The position numbers were made by a program, and so were the translations under genes. A model generated the notes under the pieces. It had not been told where the DNA came from, did not search any database, and was given only the letters and a program-made list of their open reading frames with translations. From Zoroaster sp. YZ-2022 (taxonomy: Eukaryota; Echinodermata; Asteroidea; Forcipulatida; Zoroasteridae), in contig CM055823.1 of the NCBI GenBank assembly GCA_029582265.1, positions 7,050,359 through 7,114,358 of the forward strand: DNA of 64,000 bases, in the 5' to 3' direction. How positions within the stretch are numbered: the stretch's first letter is position 1; every line of letters starts with the position of its first letter. Positions 56,431-64,000 of the stretch are shown one piece after another.

Positions 56431-56869
56431 TGAAGATGCAATGTATTCAAACTTTGTTTTAAGAGTATACACATTTTGTTACACAGTTAAGTGAAGGTAA
56501 AACCCGATTACATTGAAATAAATATTTTTGACAAAATTATGATTTAATTTGCTTAATTTCTTTTGTTTTTACATGAAATGAAGCCTTAGTCGTGTGACTA
56601 ATGTGATTAGTCATCACTTTGAATGACTAATTGCAAAAGTCAGATGACTAACGTTTAGTCATTTCAGACGTTTTTGGATTGTCAGATGACTAATTAAAAT
56701 AAGTCACATTTGACTAATATTTGTCTTGTATTTGACTAATTAATGTTAGTCATCTGGCTTGTCTGACTAATTTTTATTAGTCATTTCAGACGTAGGGCAG
56801 GACTAATTTTTATTAGTCAAAATGACTAATTTATGTTTACAGTGTACTCTCTTTGAATCAAGATATATA

Positions 56870-57172
56870 CTGAGACGCAATAGAAACTTACCACTTTTTC
56901 GACCTTAAATTATCAGTAATCACAATGCACAAATGTAATATGTGCACTTATTTTGGCAAGTCAGTGTACCCCCTACAGACAAATCGGTCACACATGGTCA
57001 CGTGATCTTTGAGTCGTTCTCTTCATGGCCCAGGTGCGTAACACCTGGTTTGGCCATCAGCGATTGCTCAAGGGGTATGTGATTTTAATTAGCAGCACGT
57101 GATGTCTTATTTTGAACCATTACAATTTTATGCTATTCCAAAACAAAGTGGTAAGTTTCTATTGCGTCTCAG
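56870..57172. mobile_element. 303-bp MITE with TA-type target
   Basis: CTGAGACGCAATAGAAACTT ACCACTTT at the left is mirrored perfectly by AAAGTGGTAAGTTTCTATTG CGTCTCAG at the right. TA-rich flanks (GATATATA and TATACATTG) place it in the AGATATACATTG site of the minisatellite unit, the same site as 51605-52042. Confidence 0.87.
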
Positions 57173-57405
57173 TATACATTGAAGGGAAGGTACAACATTG
57201 GTAATGTTGGCAAAACTGCTTCTATAGAGTATGCTTACTCTGTGAATCAAAGATATACATTGAAGGGAAGGTACAACATTGGTAATGTTGGCAAAACTAC
57301 TTAGAACTATGAGTATGCTTACTCTCTTTGAATCAAGATAGACATTGAACCAAAGGTACAACATTGGTAATGTTGGTAAAACAGGTTCCATGAGGATGCT
57401 AAGTT
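57173..57405. repeat. 81-bp minisatellite, last block
   Basis: Almost three units (57173-57405), ending TTGGTAAAACAGGTTCCATG AGGATGC. From 57406 to 57688 no feature was seen. Confidence 0.93.
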
Positions 57406-57689
57406 AATAGAAAAGTGTGAAAAAAGCATTTAAAAGTTTTATAGAAAGTACTAGGAGCACCTTTTATCAATTTGCACTTTTTGTGCATTTGCTCTGAAGT
57501 AAAAGTACTTAAGACAGAATAATTTGACAGGGATTTGGTACCAATAGCACATCATGTTAGCTTTTTGAATAAAAATATGTTATTTTGTTGTCTGATAATA
57601 CCAATGTTGTACCGTATGTTTCCCTTAAAATCATTTCAAAATCTTTAAAATAAATGTTCATTTACTCATTTGTAATTTTCTTCAGAAAG

Positions 57690-57930
57690 GATGCATCAAC
57701 CATAACAATACTCCAATCCTGAACAACTGACTGAAATCAGCCATCGTCAATCACTCACATCATCAAGGACCACCAAATCGACTGGCAGGCAGCCCAACTC
57801 ATCATACCCATTGACACATGGCACCCCAGACGCATCAGAGAGGCCATCGAGATCGTCAAAGCCGCGACACTGTGCCACAGGACATCGGCTTCTACATCAG
57901 TGATATTTGGCGACCACTAATATGGACTGA
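57690..57930 (+). pseudogene. Penelope-like element, C-terminal end
   Basis: Frames read HIIKDHQIDWQAAQLIIPID, TWHPRRIREAIEIVK and, after a shift, DIGFYISDIWRPLIW. The pattern H...H.IDW..A..I.......R.I.EAI.I.K...NRD.G...S..W is the end of the GIY-YIG endonuclease domain of Penelope-like elements. The catalytic start of the domain is missing (5' truncation). The 3' UTR and tail follow to about 58290. Confidence 0.8.
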
Positions 57931-58139
57931 AGGATCTTCTATATCCAAAGTCCACCCCCGACTGAGGATCTCCTATATCCTAAGTTAACCACCCTCATTC
58001 CCCGTGCTTGTCAACAACTGATTCGGTTCAATGAGCACACATTCCTTCCAACTCCTAGGATCCACAGTTCCCGCCTGCACGCCTCCAACGAACTAATCTT
58101 CCAGCAGCTTACTAAGCAGAAGCATTTCCCAGAGTCCGG

Positions 58140-58290
58140 CATTATCCTGAGGGACGATCAGAGCACACTGATCGAAAGCGTCGAAGTTGTACCTCCAGTT
58201 CTTATCAGAACTAATTACTACTCAATTGAGAATTTCACATGGTGTCACCGCAATTAGTCTTACTTATCCTCCCTCACCATGCAAAGCTGT
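58140..58290 (+). repeat. Penelope 3' tail in its native position
   Basis: GGACGATCAGAGCACACTGA TCGAAAGCGTCG, AGAACTAATTACTACTCAAT TGAGAATTTCACATGGTGTC ACCGCAATTAGTCTTACTTA and CACCATGCAAAGC follow the Penelope coding end. This links the free-standing tails elsewhere in the window to this element family. Confidence 0.85.
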
Positions 58291-58424
58291 TACAGGTTTT
58301 ACAGCATCAAGTTCTTTCATCTTAGAGGTGGATCTAGAGAAGAGAATATCTTGATAACGGTAAGTGTTTTACTCTTAATTCAGTAAATGGCAAAGGAAAA
58401 TTAAAAGTCTCAGGTTTCTTGTTT

Positions 58425-58683
58425 GTGGGGATGTGGAGAGTCTGTAAATCCTCCAAAATTAAACATCCAGGAGGTTCAGGGGGTTTTGTCCTCGAGACCA
58501 AAGGGACACCCAGACCCGCTACTCATTTTTTACTTTTGTCAAATCACGCCACTGATAGATATTGTGCAACTAAGATTTGTTTTTGTAAAAGAATTTGTTT
58601 CTTAGCGCGCGAGTCATCAGTGTGATGCAAAACACCAACTAAACACAAAGACAAAGTAAATGTATGTACTCTCATTTGGCTCA
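58425..58683 (+). repeat. Dispersed repeat, copy 3
   Basis: Matches 34725-34989 from GGAGAGTCTGTAAATCCTCC to ACTCTCATTTGGCTCATTAA. Confidence 0.88.
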
Positions 58684-58687
58684 TTAA

Positions 58688-58945
58688 CCCTCCTACTATA
58701 GCTGTAATTTAGTGGGAAGTTGCTACAGAGGTCAAAACTAGTCAACTGCCTGTTTTGAGTGTTGACCCAAATGTGCACATAGGGGCATTTTTTGACTTTG
58801 CTTTTACCAGTCAAAAAAATCGGGTCGACTCATTTTGACATGTAAATGTACTTACTACGTAAGGTTTGACAGTGTTCGACTTTTAAGTGCACTAGATATA
58901 CCTTGGCAATTATATAAAAATTTTGACTGATTTTGACCCTTATTG
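58688..58945 (+). mobile_element. TTAA-type element, right end lost
   Basis: TTAA (58684-58687) precedes CCCTCCTACTATAGCTG. The body matches 1062-1362 in reverse (GTTGACCCAAATGTGCACAT, CTTACTACGTAAGGTTTGAC). Similarity fades at about 58945. Confidence 0.65.
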
Positions 58946-59035
58946 TACACGGCTGATCCACACGCATTGGACGTGTACTAATAAAGTCAAGAGTGTTCAT
59001 GCAGCGCCCTCAAGAGTTCTGTAGTATCAAATGCA

Positions 59036-59046
59036 AAGATGGCGGC
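59036..59046 (+). promoter_or_regulatory. YY1-type motif, possible promoter of the RAG1-like gene
   Basis: AAGATGGCGGC followed by GCCCATGGCGCG is a strong match to the metazoan YY1 promoter motif, in a locally GC-rich patch about 600 bp upstream of the first RAG1-like ATG. A role is inferred only from motif and position. No TATA box was identified. Confidence 0.4.
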
Positions 59047-59637
59047 GCCCATGGCGCGTAGTTACAATAAACAAAATTATAAAAAACGTAACAACACTAA
59101 CATACACTTTAAAAACACTTTAAAAACACTTTAAAAACACTTTAAATTACAAAAGCTTAACAATCAACAAACGTTTCACTTCTGCATATGTAAAATCCTT
59201 ACACAGAACGGTTTTTTGATGACCTTTGGATGCATTATGACTTTGGTCATACCGATCGCTAAATAATTATTGGCGCTTGAAAATGACCCGTAAAAATAAA
59301 GCAAGGCTCAATCATTCGATATAAATTCGTAGGAGTAAAGTTCATGATATTTGCTATATCGTATCATGAATAAAAATGTAGGACATTTTATTTAAGTGTC
59401 TTTTTAGCTTTGTTAAATGTGCCCAGAAACCACGTAAACACAAAACCGGCGGGGCGTTGGCGATTAGTCGCGTGTTGGCTCCCCAATCGACCTATTAAGT
59501 TATGCGCTTTCGTTGGTGGATACCAGCGATGCAGTTGAAACAGCGACGTGGGTAATACAAACCACACAGCAAAATATTTCTTTCTATTCTGAAGTTGTAT
59601 TAAGCGTTGCATACATTTTCAAAGTTTTATCAGTGTA

Positions 59638-60681
59638 ATGAGTTTTAAATTTCATCAAGTCGCACTAGGAAAAATCTGCAGAGTTTGTGCCAATAGAATT
59701 AAAATTACTCTCCGTGGATCCAGGAGTAAAATACCCGAAGTGTGTGAGTACAGAAAGGAGTTGTTTAGCATCTTTGAAATAAATACTTGGGAGGACAGTG
59801 CAGATCAGCATCCGTCAAATTTGTGCGAAAGTGCTGCAGAAAGTTAAGGCACTGTAAATCTAATACGAGATGTTACACTCCGAGCGCTTTGACTAAAACA
59901 CAGCACATTCAAAGAACTTGGCCAAAGCATACAAGAACTGGCCACTGTTTCGTATGTGATTTGTACAATAAACAAATTTCAGCAGGATCACATGTACAGT
60001 GCAAACCAAAGCGTGGCAGACCAAAAGCAACACAAAGTTGCAGCCCCTCTCCTCCCCTCCCATTTTCACTGATTGAAGGCAACATCTTCCAACATGTAAC
60101 TGTAAAAACAGACAATATTGAATACCCTGCAGAGTTTGACATCATTGGTCATGATTGGGAGCAGTCACTCTTCACATGTGGAATTTGCCTTTGCATCATT
60201 GGACAACCTTGTGTACAAACACCATGCCAGCACAATTACTGTGCACAATGTTTGACACTGTGTTACAGGCATGCAGCAAATGAAGTAATAAACTGCCCCA
60301 TATGCAATCAAAAGATCAGATTCCAAGATGTAACTGAAAGTCCCCGTCCTCAAGTTTCAGCTGGAAAACCTGAATGTGAACTGTACCAGGTGTAATGCTA
60401 TTGGCAAAGTTCAACGATTGCTGCATCATGACTGTCAAGTTATGTATGTTAAACACTCATCAGTTGCCCTTCACCACAATGGCCAGTAAGCCCAAGGAAA
60501 CAGCAGACTGAAAATCTAAATCCAACCAATGCGGCCCGTTTACTTAAACGTCTGGCTGAATCACACAAAGCTGGCAATCCAATTCCCACTGAAATTGAAG
60601 AGGCCACTGACAAGTGGGTGTGGCTCAAGCTTCAAAAATGCCCAGCCAGGAATGGCCATACCAATACGCACTGGAGGTCGG
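59638..60681 (+). CDS. RAG1-like gene, exon 1: N-terminal zinc motifs and RING
   Basis: The start ATG at 59638 gives MSFKFHQVALGKICRVCANR, then a CxxC pair and, after a frame change near 59835, NLC..CCRKLRHC. A second Cys/His cluster follows (HCFVCDLYN..SAGSHVQC, then KPKRGRPK). A C3HC4 RING comes next: CGICLCIIGQPCVQTPCQHN, YCAQCLTLCYRHA and CPICNQ. After another shift near 60340 comes LNVNCTRCNAIGKVQRLLHH DC, like the zinc finger after the RING in RAG1. A segment PRKQQTENLNPTNAARLLKR leads to TGGR at the GTAAGT donor (60682). The order matches the RAG1 N-terminal region (zinc motifs, RING, finger, GGRP). In RAG1 the RING is a ubiquitin ligase. N-RAG-TP-type transposon proteins are the main alternative identity. 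At least three small frame breaks are present. Confidence 0.82.
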
Positions 60682-61009
60682 GTAAGTAAATACTTTGTTT
60701 TACCTTACAAATAAATTAATATGATTTCAAGATGTAATTTCATAATATTATTTAATTTCATGAATATTATTTCATTTCATTTCATGTCATTTCAGTTTAG
60801 TTAAGTTCAAGTTCATTTCATTATATTTTAACATTTCAAAACAATACATACAATATTAATTTGGTTTTACCCTTTACACTGATGTTTGATATTGATAAGC
60901 ATTGTATACTCCGTGCTTTTCGAGTACTGTGGAAAAATCCACAGGCTACTCGCCGGTGGGATTCAACTCGCATTCTTTATCCCCCGATGCAATTGTTTAC
61001 ATCTATTAA

Positions 61010-61091
61010 CCCTAACCCCCTGGACAACAAAGCAAGTTGTGTGATTTTGTGTGATTTTTATTGTTCAGAAACAATGCTTAGGGGGTTAGGG
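61010..61091. mobile_element. 82-bp TTAA-flanked MITE with telomere-like ends, copy 3
   Basis: TTAA at 61006-61009 and 61092-61095; ends CCCTAACCCCCTGGACAA and CTTAGGGGGTTAGGG. It is a minimal member of the family at 4532 and 26706, in intron 1 of the RAG1-like gene. Confidence 0.88.
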
Positions 61092-61294
61092 TTAAACACA
61101 TACAATATTCACAATATAAAATTAAAAATCTCCAATAAAAGTTTGCAATAAATTTAAACTACAGAAAAATGAATAATTATGTAAACAGACATTTGGAGTG
61201 ATCCAGGAGAGATCAGGTTTATGTCATTACATCTGCTGTATTGTTTCTGTATTATAAAACCATTTTTTCTCTAATAATGCATAATTTTCCCCAG

Positions 61295-61562
61295 CCTGCT
61301 CATATTCAAAAGGTCACTAAGCCATCAAAGTCAAGTGAAAATATCTCCACATCATACAAGCGACAGCGAACTGCTGCAATATCATCTTTCCGGCAAATTA
61401 TCAGCAAAGGAGCTTCCGAAACTCAGCAGGCCGATGAACTCCAGTGTCTGCCAACCAGTTCGTCACAGAAAGAAGACCATCAAAGAACTTCCACTGCTGA
61501 TGGTTCTTTAGCCATGATGCATGACTGCCACCTGGGCTGGGACCAAATGAGAAAATTCAGAC
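61295..61562 (+). CDS. RAG1-like gene, exon 2: basic region and QADEL motif
   Basis: Acceptor TTTTCCCCAG, donor GTAATT. It starts PAHIQKVTKPSKSS, so the junction reads GGR|P, as in the RAG1 motif GGRPRQHLLSLTRRAQ. It continues YKRQRTAAISSFRQIISKGA, SETQQADELQCL and HDCHLGWDQMRKFRR. RAG1 has RNEHRQADELEAIM at a similar distance after GGRP. No frameshift in this exon. Confidence 0.85.
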
Positions 61563-61720
61563 GTAATTCGACATATTGCAATGTGCATGCATAAACAGCA
61601 AAATGTCACTTCAAATATTGTTTTCATTATTAAAACGAAAATAAATAAATACATTAAAGTTTAAAAATAGTAAATTCACTTGCTACTACATTTAAAACAG
61701 AAAACATTTTTTATAAACAG

Positions 61721-61932
61721 ATACATGAAGAGTAACAGCCAGACCAATATGTTCTGAACGGAAAATGAGAAGAAAACAAGAGAGCTGCTGAAGGATAATC
61801 TTGTTGGGAAGAGAGTTCAGCTGTTTTTAGCACCGCGGCAGCAGCGATCAATGGTCTGGAGATGAAAGATGTGCCTTTGTTCGTGAAGGATCTAGCCATT
61901 ATGATTACAGACTACCTGGATCGTCTTGACGG
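61721..61932 (+). CDS. RAG1-like gene, exon 3
   Basis: The acceptor could be at 61720 or 61738; the donor is GTATAT at 61933. Frames give SERKMRRKQRELLKDNLVGK and, after a shift, GLEMKDVPLFVKDLAIMITD YLDRLDG. I recognise this pattern only from unnamed invertebrate RAG1-like proteins. Confidence 0.7.
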
Positions 61933-62053
61933 GTATATTCTAATTTAAAATGGCATGGTTTATTTTGATTTTGATTTGATTTTTAAATGATCTAACAGGT
62001 GAATCACTAATATAAATTAGCTAGAGGATTGATTTCTTTGTCATTACTTCCAG

Positions 62054-62295
62054 CAGGGATGCTAACATGGCATGATGGCTTAAATTCAAAGAATGAGGTA
62101 TGGTTAAAGATCGGTGGCGACAAAGGGAAATTCATTTAAAATGAACTTCCAATTGCCAACGTTCTTCATCCAAACTCCCAGTCAACACGGTCGTATTCGC
62201 ATGCTTTGAAGGAACAGACTTTTCCGGCCAACCTGCAGCTTTACACTTCCACCAATACTGGAACAGATTGCACTACTTTCAACTCTAAGATGGCG
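62054..62295 (+). CDS. RAG1-like gene, exon 4: first proposed catalytic Asp
   Basis: Acceptor ACTTCCAG (or the next CAG), donor GTAAGA. It reads GMLTWHDG, EVWLKIGGDKGKF, then in shifted frames MNFQL, NVLHPNSQ, FEGTDFSG and HQYWNRLHYF. The WLKIGGDKG...F segment sits where RAG1 has VVKESCDGMGD (catalytic D600) before its RFSFTIMKI strand. Three frame changes occur within 150 bp. Confidence 0.72.
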
Positions 62296-62447
62296 GTAAG
62301 AATGCATAATGGAATCACTTTAATCATAACCACTCATTATTTTCCTTTAGGATGAGGGTTATTAATAAAGATAATAAGTACGAACACATGTTTCTATATG
62401 GTACCAAGTTTGTGACAGGTATTCTCCATGTTTTTTTTTCTTTCTAG

Positions 62448-62522
62448 GGACCGAACACTGAGATTATTCCATTTTGGAGATTATGAGCTCTAAAGCTGTA
62501 TATGGCATCAACGGATGTAATG
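62448..62522 (+). CDS. RAG1-like gene, exon 5: second proposed catalytic Asp
   Basis: Acceptor TTTCTAG, donor GTAAGT. Frames read RTLRLFHFGDYEL and KAVYGINGCN. RAG1 has [20 protein letters not shown] here (D708). A one-base shift lies near 62493. Confidence 0.72.
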
Positions 62523-62624
62523 GTAAGTTCACATAGCAGGGTTGTCAATATTAACATTAATCAACGAAGGGTCTCAGTAATTCACTTGTTAATTTTGTTG
62601 TTGTATTTTTATCTTCCTTCCTAG

Positions 62625-62832
62625 ATACTGCTTTGCATCTACTGTAAAAGCCAGCAAGCAAGACATGCAGTATTCATACCAAGAGGCGGGGCCCATGTAT
62701 AGCAAGGACGCTGGATTCAATGAAATCTGATTTGAAAGCATTTCAAGAAGATGGTGCAAAAGAAACAACGAGCAAAAGATGTCTCTTTCAGTGTTGTTCG
62801 TAGAGACAATGATGCCCATTGAAATTGACCAT
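62625..62832 (+). CDS. RAG1-like gene, exon 6: CxxC zinc motif
   Basis: Acceptor TTCCTAG, donor GTAAGT. It reads LLCIYCKSQQARH, then SMKSDLKAFQEDGAKKQ and, after shifts, MMPIEIDHV. CIYCK aligns with the zinc-binding CTLC of RAG1, which follows D708 by a similar distance. Confidence 0.7.
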
Positions 62833-63208
62833 GTAAGTTGAAGTTGTAATTTTTGTTTAATCCTTACACAGTACAATGTACATGTATTGGATTATTTACA
62901 CAAATGTTACTTGGGCCAAAAAAAGAATGTGTATCCAGTAACACTGGAAGAGCAGGTGGTTAAAGAGTAGTAATATTTTATTTATGTACTGTGTGTTATA
63001 AACACTGTAAAAAAAAAATTACTTATTACTTGTAGGTACTTTTGCCATACTTTTTCCAGTCATTGTTTGCGGGACATTGTTTTTCAATATTTATTTTAAT
63101 TATTAGTGCCAACCCATATACAATCAAACATTTAGTTTTTGTCGGGTTACAATGTATCTGCAAGTGAAACATAACCTTATTTTTTTTTATTGGCCTGGTC
63201 ATTTACAG

Positions 63209-63541
63209 GTGGTTCTTCCTACTCTCCATATTTCCCTTTGGAGTTTATAAGAAACTCTTTGATTTGTTCGAAAATTCCTGTCACAAAACTTTGACATTAC
63301 AGTTGTGCCAAATTCAAGCAGGCAGAAACAACTGAAGAGCCTTCTCCGACCAGTTTTGAGGAACAAGTTATTGCTGAAGTCAAACGACAGGAACTGATCG
63401 AGGGCAACTTAACGAGAAACGTGAACGTCTTGAGGAGATAGAGGAGGAACTACCCTCTGCCGTTATTCATGACAGTCTGGCAGCAGACATCAGCATGCAG
63501 CAAATGAAGCCCTTAAGTTGAGGCAGGAAATAGAAAAACAT
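63209..63541 (+). CDS. RAG1-like gene, exon 7: charged coiled-coil region
   Basis: Acceptor TTTACAG, donor GTAAGG. Shifting frames give PTLHISLW, GVYKKLFDLFENSCHK, CAKFKQAETTEEPSPTSFEE QVIAEVKRQELIEGN, EKRERLEEIEEELPSAVIHD and EALKLRQEIEKH. Predicted helical and probably coiled coil. Confidence 0.7.
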
Positions 63542-63680
63542 GTAAGGACAATAATGCTTACAATCAAAATAAATACATGATTTGCTTAAGCAATAGCAAA
63601 TCGAGTTTCTTCCATTTCCATGTTCACTTAATTTGTTTTTTAGTACACAAATTAAATTATTGTCTGGTGTATTCTTAAAG

Positions 63681-63828
63681 GAAACTGAAGCAGCAACAGC
63701 AGTCTTGCGCTTCGGTACAGGTCCAGTAGCCAGTTCACTGGATAAAGTGCTCTCAACTTTCAAGATCTACAGACAGGCGTATCACGGAAAGTCTTTCGTG
63801 GGCAACCATGTCCAAAAATGCTGCAAAG
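63681..63828 (+). CDS. RAG1-like gene, exon 8
   Basis: Acceptor CTTAAAG, donor GTAATG. An uninterrupted frame reads ETEAATAVLRFGTGPVASSL, DKVLSTFKIYRQAYHGKSFV and GNHVQKCCK. It resembles the RAG1 stretch [20 protein letters not shown] KTL, which precedes the catalytic Glu (E962). Confidence 0.75.
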
Positions 63829-63928
63829 GTAATGAATGCTTAGGAATGATTACATCTTCATGTGTTATCTTGTTAAATGTATCATCACATGTCATAATTC
63901 CTACCATCATCTTGATTATAAATTTCAG

Positions 63929-64000
63929 CTTGAAGTAATAGATGCATTAACATCGGTTCCACGGCAAAGAGTTGAGGAACATATGAAAGACATGGACAAT
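63929..64000 (+). CDS. RAG1-like gene, exon 9, cut by the window end
   Basis: After AATTTCAG an open frame reads LEVIDALTSVPRQRVEEHMK DMDN to the window edge. The segment that would carry the last catalytic residue is outside the window. Confidence 0.7.

Larger units (their letters stand above)
52352..56844. mobile_element. 4.5-kb CACTG-ended element with GACTAA subterminal repeats
   Basis: Inverted ends CACTGTAAACATAAGTTAGT and (right, reverse complement) CACTGTAAACATAAATTAGT, flanked by TA (52350-52351 and 56845-56846). Both subterminal zones (52364-52515 and 56586-56835) are packed with GACTAAT/ATTAGTC. CACTG ends with subterminal repeats recall the CACTA/EnSpm superfamily, but no transposase is visible, so the superfamily is inference. 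The inside carries a spliced small gene (54007-55278), a possible promoter region (ATTGG boxes and GCCGCCATTG at 52870-52980), a (GT)n/G-run at 55991-56015 and a hairpin (56240-56430). Confidence 0.85.

Noticed and set aside
59388..59612. Minus-strand 74-codon frame upstream of the RAG1-like gene, considered as a RAG2-like piece
   Set aside because: It shows no Kelch or PHD-type pattern.

Overview
This is metazoan nuclear DNA. Exons are short with GT-AG introns, the sequence is AT-rich, tRNA-derived SINEs end in (ATT)n, and there are CR1/L2-like, Penelope-like, piggyBac, Tc1/mariner, hAT and CACTG-type elements, a long satellite and TTAGGG telomere-type repeats. Repeated ACATGTAC and GTAGGCCTAC words and a RAG1-like gene suggest a marine invertebrate, perhaps an echinoderm or hemichordate. 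The species is inference. A 500-N scaffold gap and clusters of 1-2 base indels suggest a long-read assembly with imperfect polishing.

Layout. 0.8-5.7 kb: four exons of API5 (apoptosis inhibitor 5) on the minus strand; one intron holds a 127-bp tandem array whose units repeat the API5 splice donor. 6.2-6.7 kb: gap. 6.7-14.85 kb: a 243-bp satellite with a three-monomer higher-order pattern. 15.9-20.6 kb: a SINE with a giant ATT tail, split by a Tc1/mariner-like element, then Penelope-type foldback tails. 20.7-24.2 kb: the last four exons of an M1 aminopeptidase (+), with MITEs, a 20-bp minisatellite and a LINE end in its introns. 24.2-41 kb: intergenic DNA with a solo LTR, several MITEs with clean target duplications, a hAT remnant, AT-rich tandem repeats and Penelope debris. 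41-46.8 kb: two piggyBac elements, one internally deleted and one almost complete. 49.7-57.4 kb: an 81-bp minisatellite repeatedly invaded at the same TA sites by unrelated elements, including a 4.5-kb CACTG-ended element that carries a small spliced gene. 57.7-58.3 kb: the 3' end of a Penelope-like element with its tail.

59.6-64.0 kb (+): the most notable locus, a multi-exon gene resembling RAG1. It has N-terminal zinc-binding motifs, a C3HC4 RING, a GGR/P junction and QADEL motif as in RAG1, and then segments that look like a RAG1/Transib-type catalytic core (GGDKG, FGDYE, CxYC). It runs off the window. Its reading frame is broken by small indels, but the splice sites look intact.

How the pieces relate. 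The host genes are API5, the aminopeptidase and possibly the RAG1-like gene. The 5' ends of API5 and of the aminopeptidase both point into the gap/satellite interval, so neither gene is complete. Most of the rest is transposon sequence. At least nine elements sit in TTAA sites, so piggyBac-type transposition has been a main force shaping this window.
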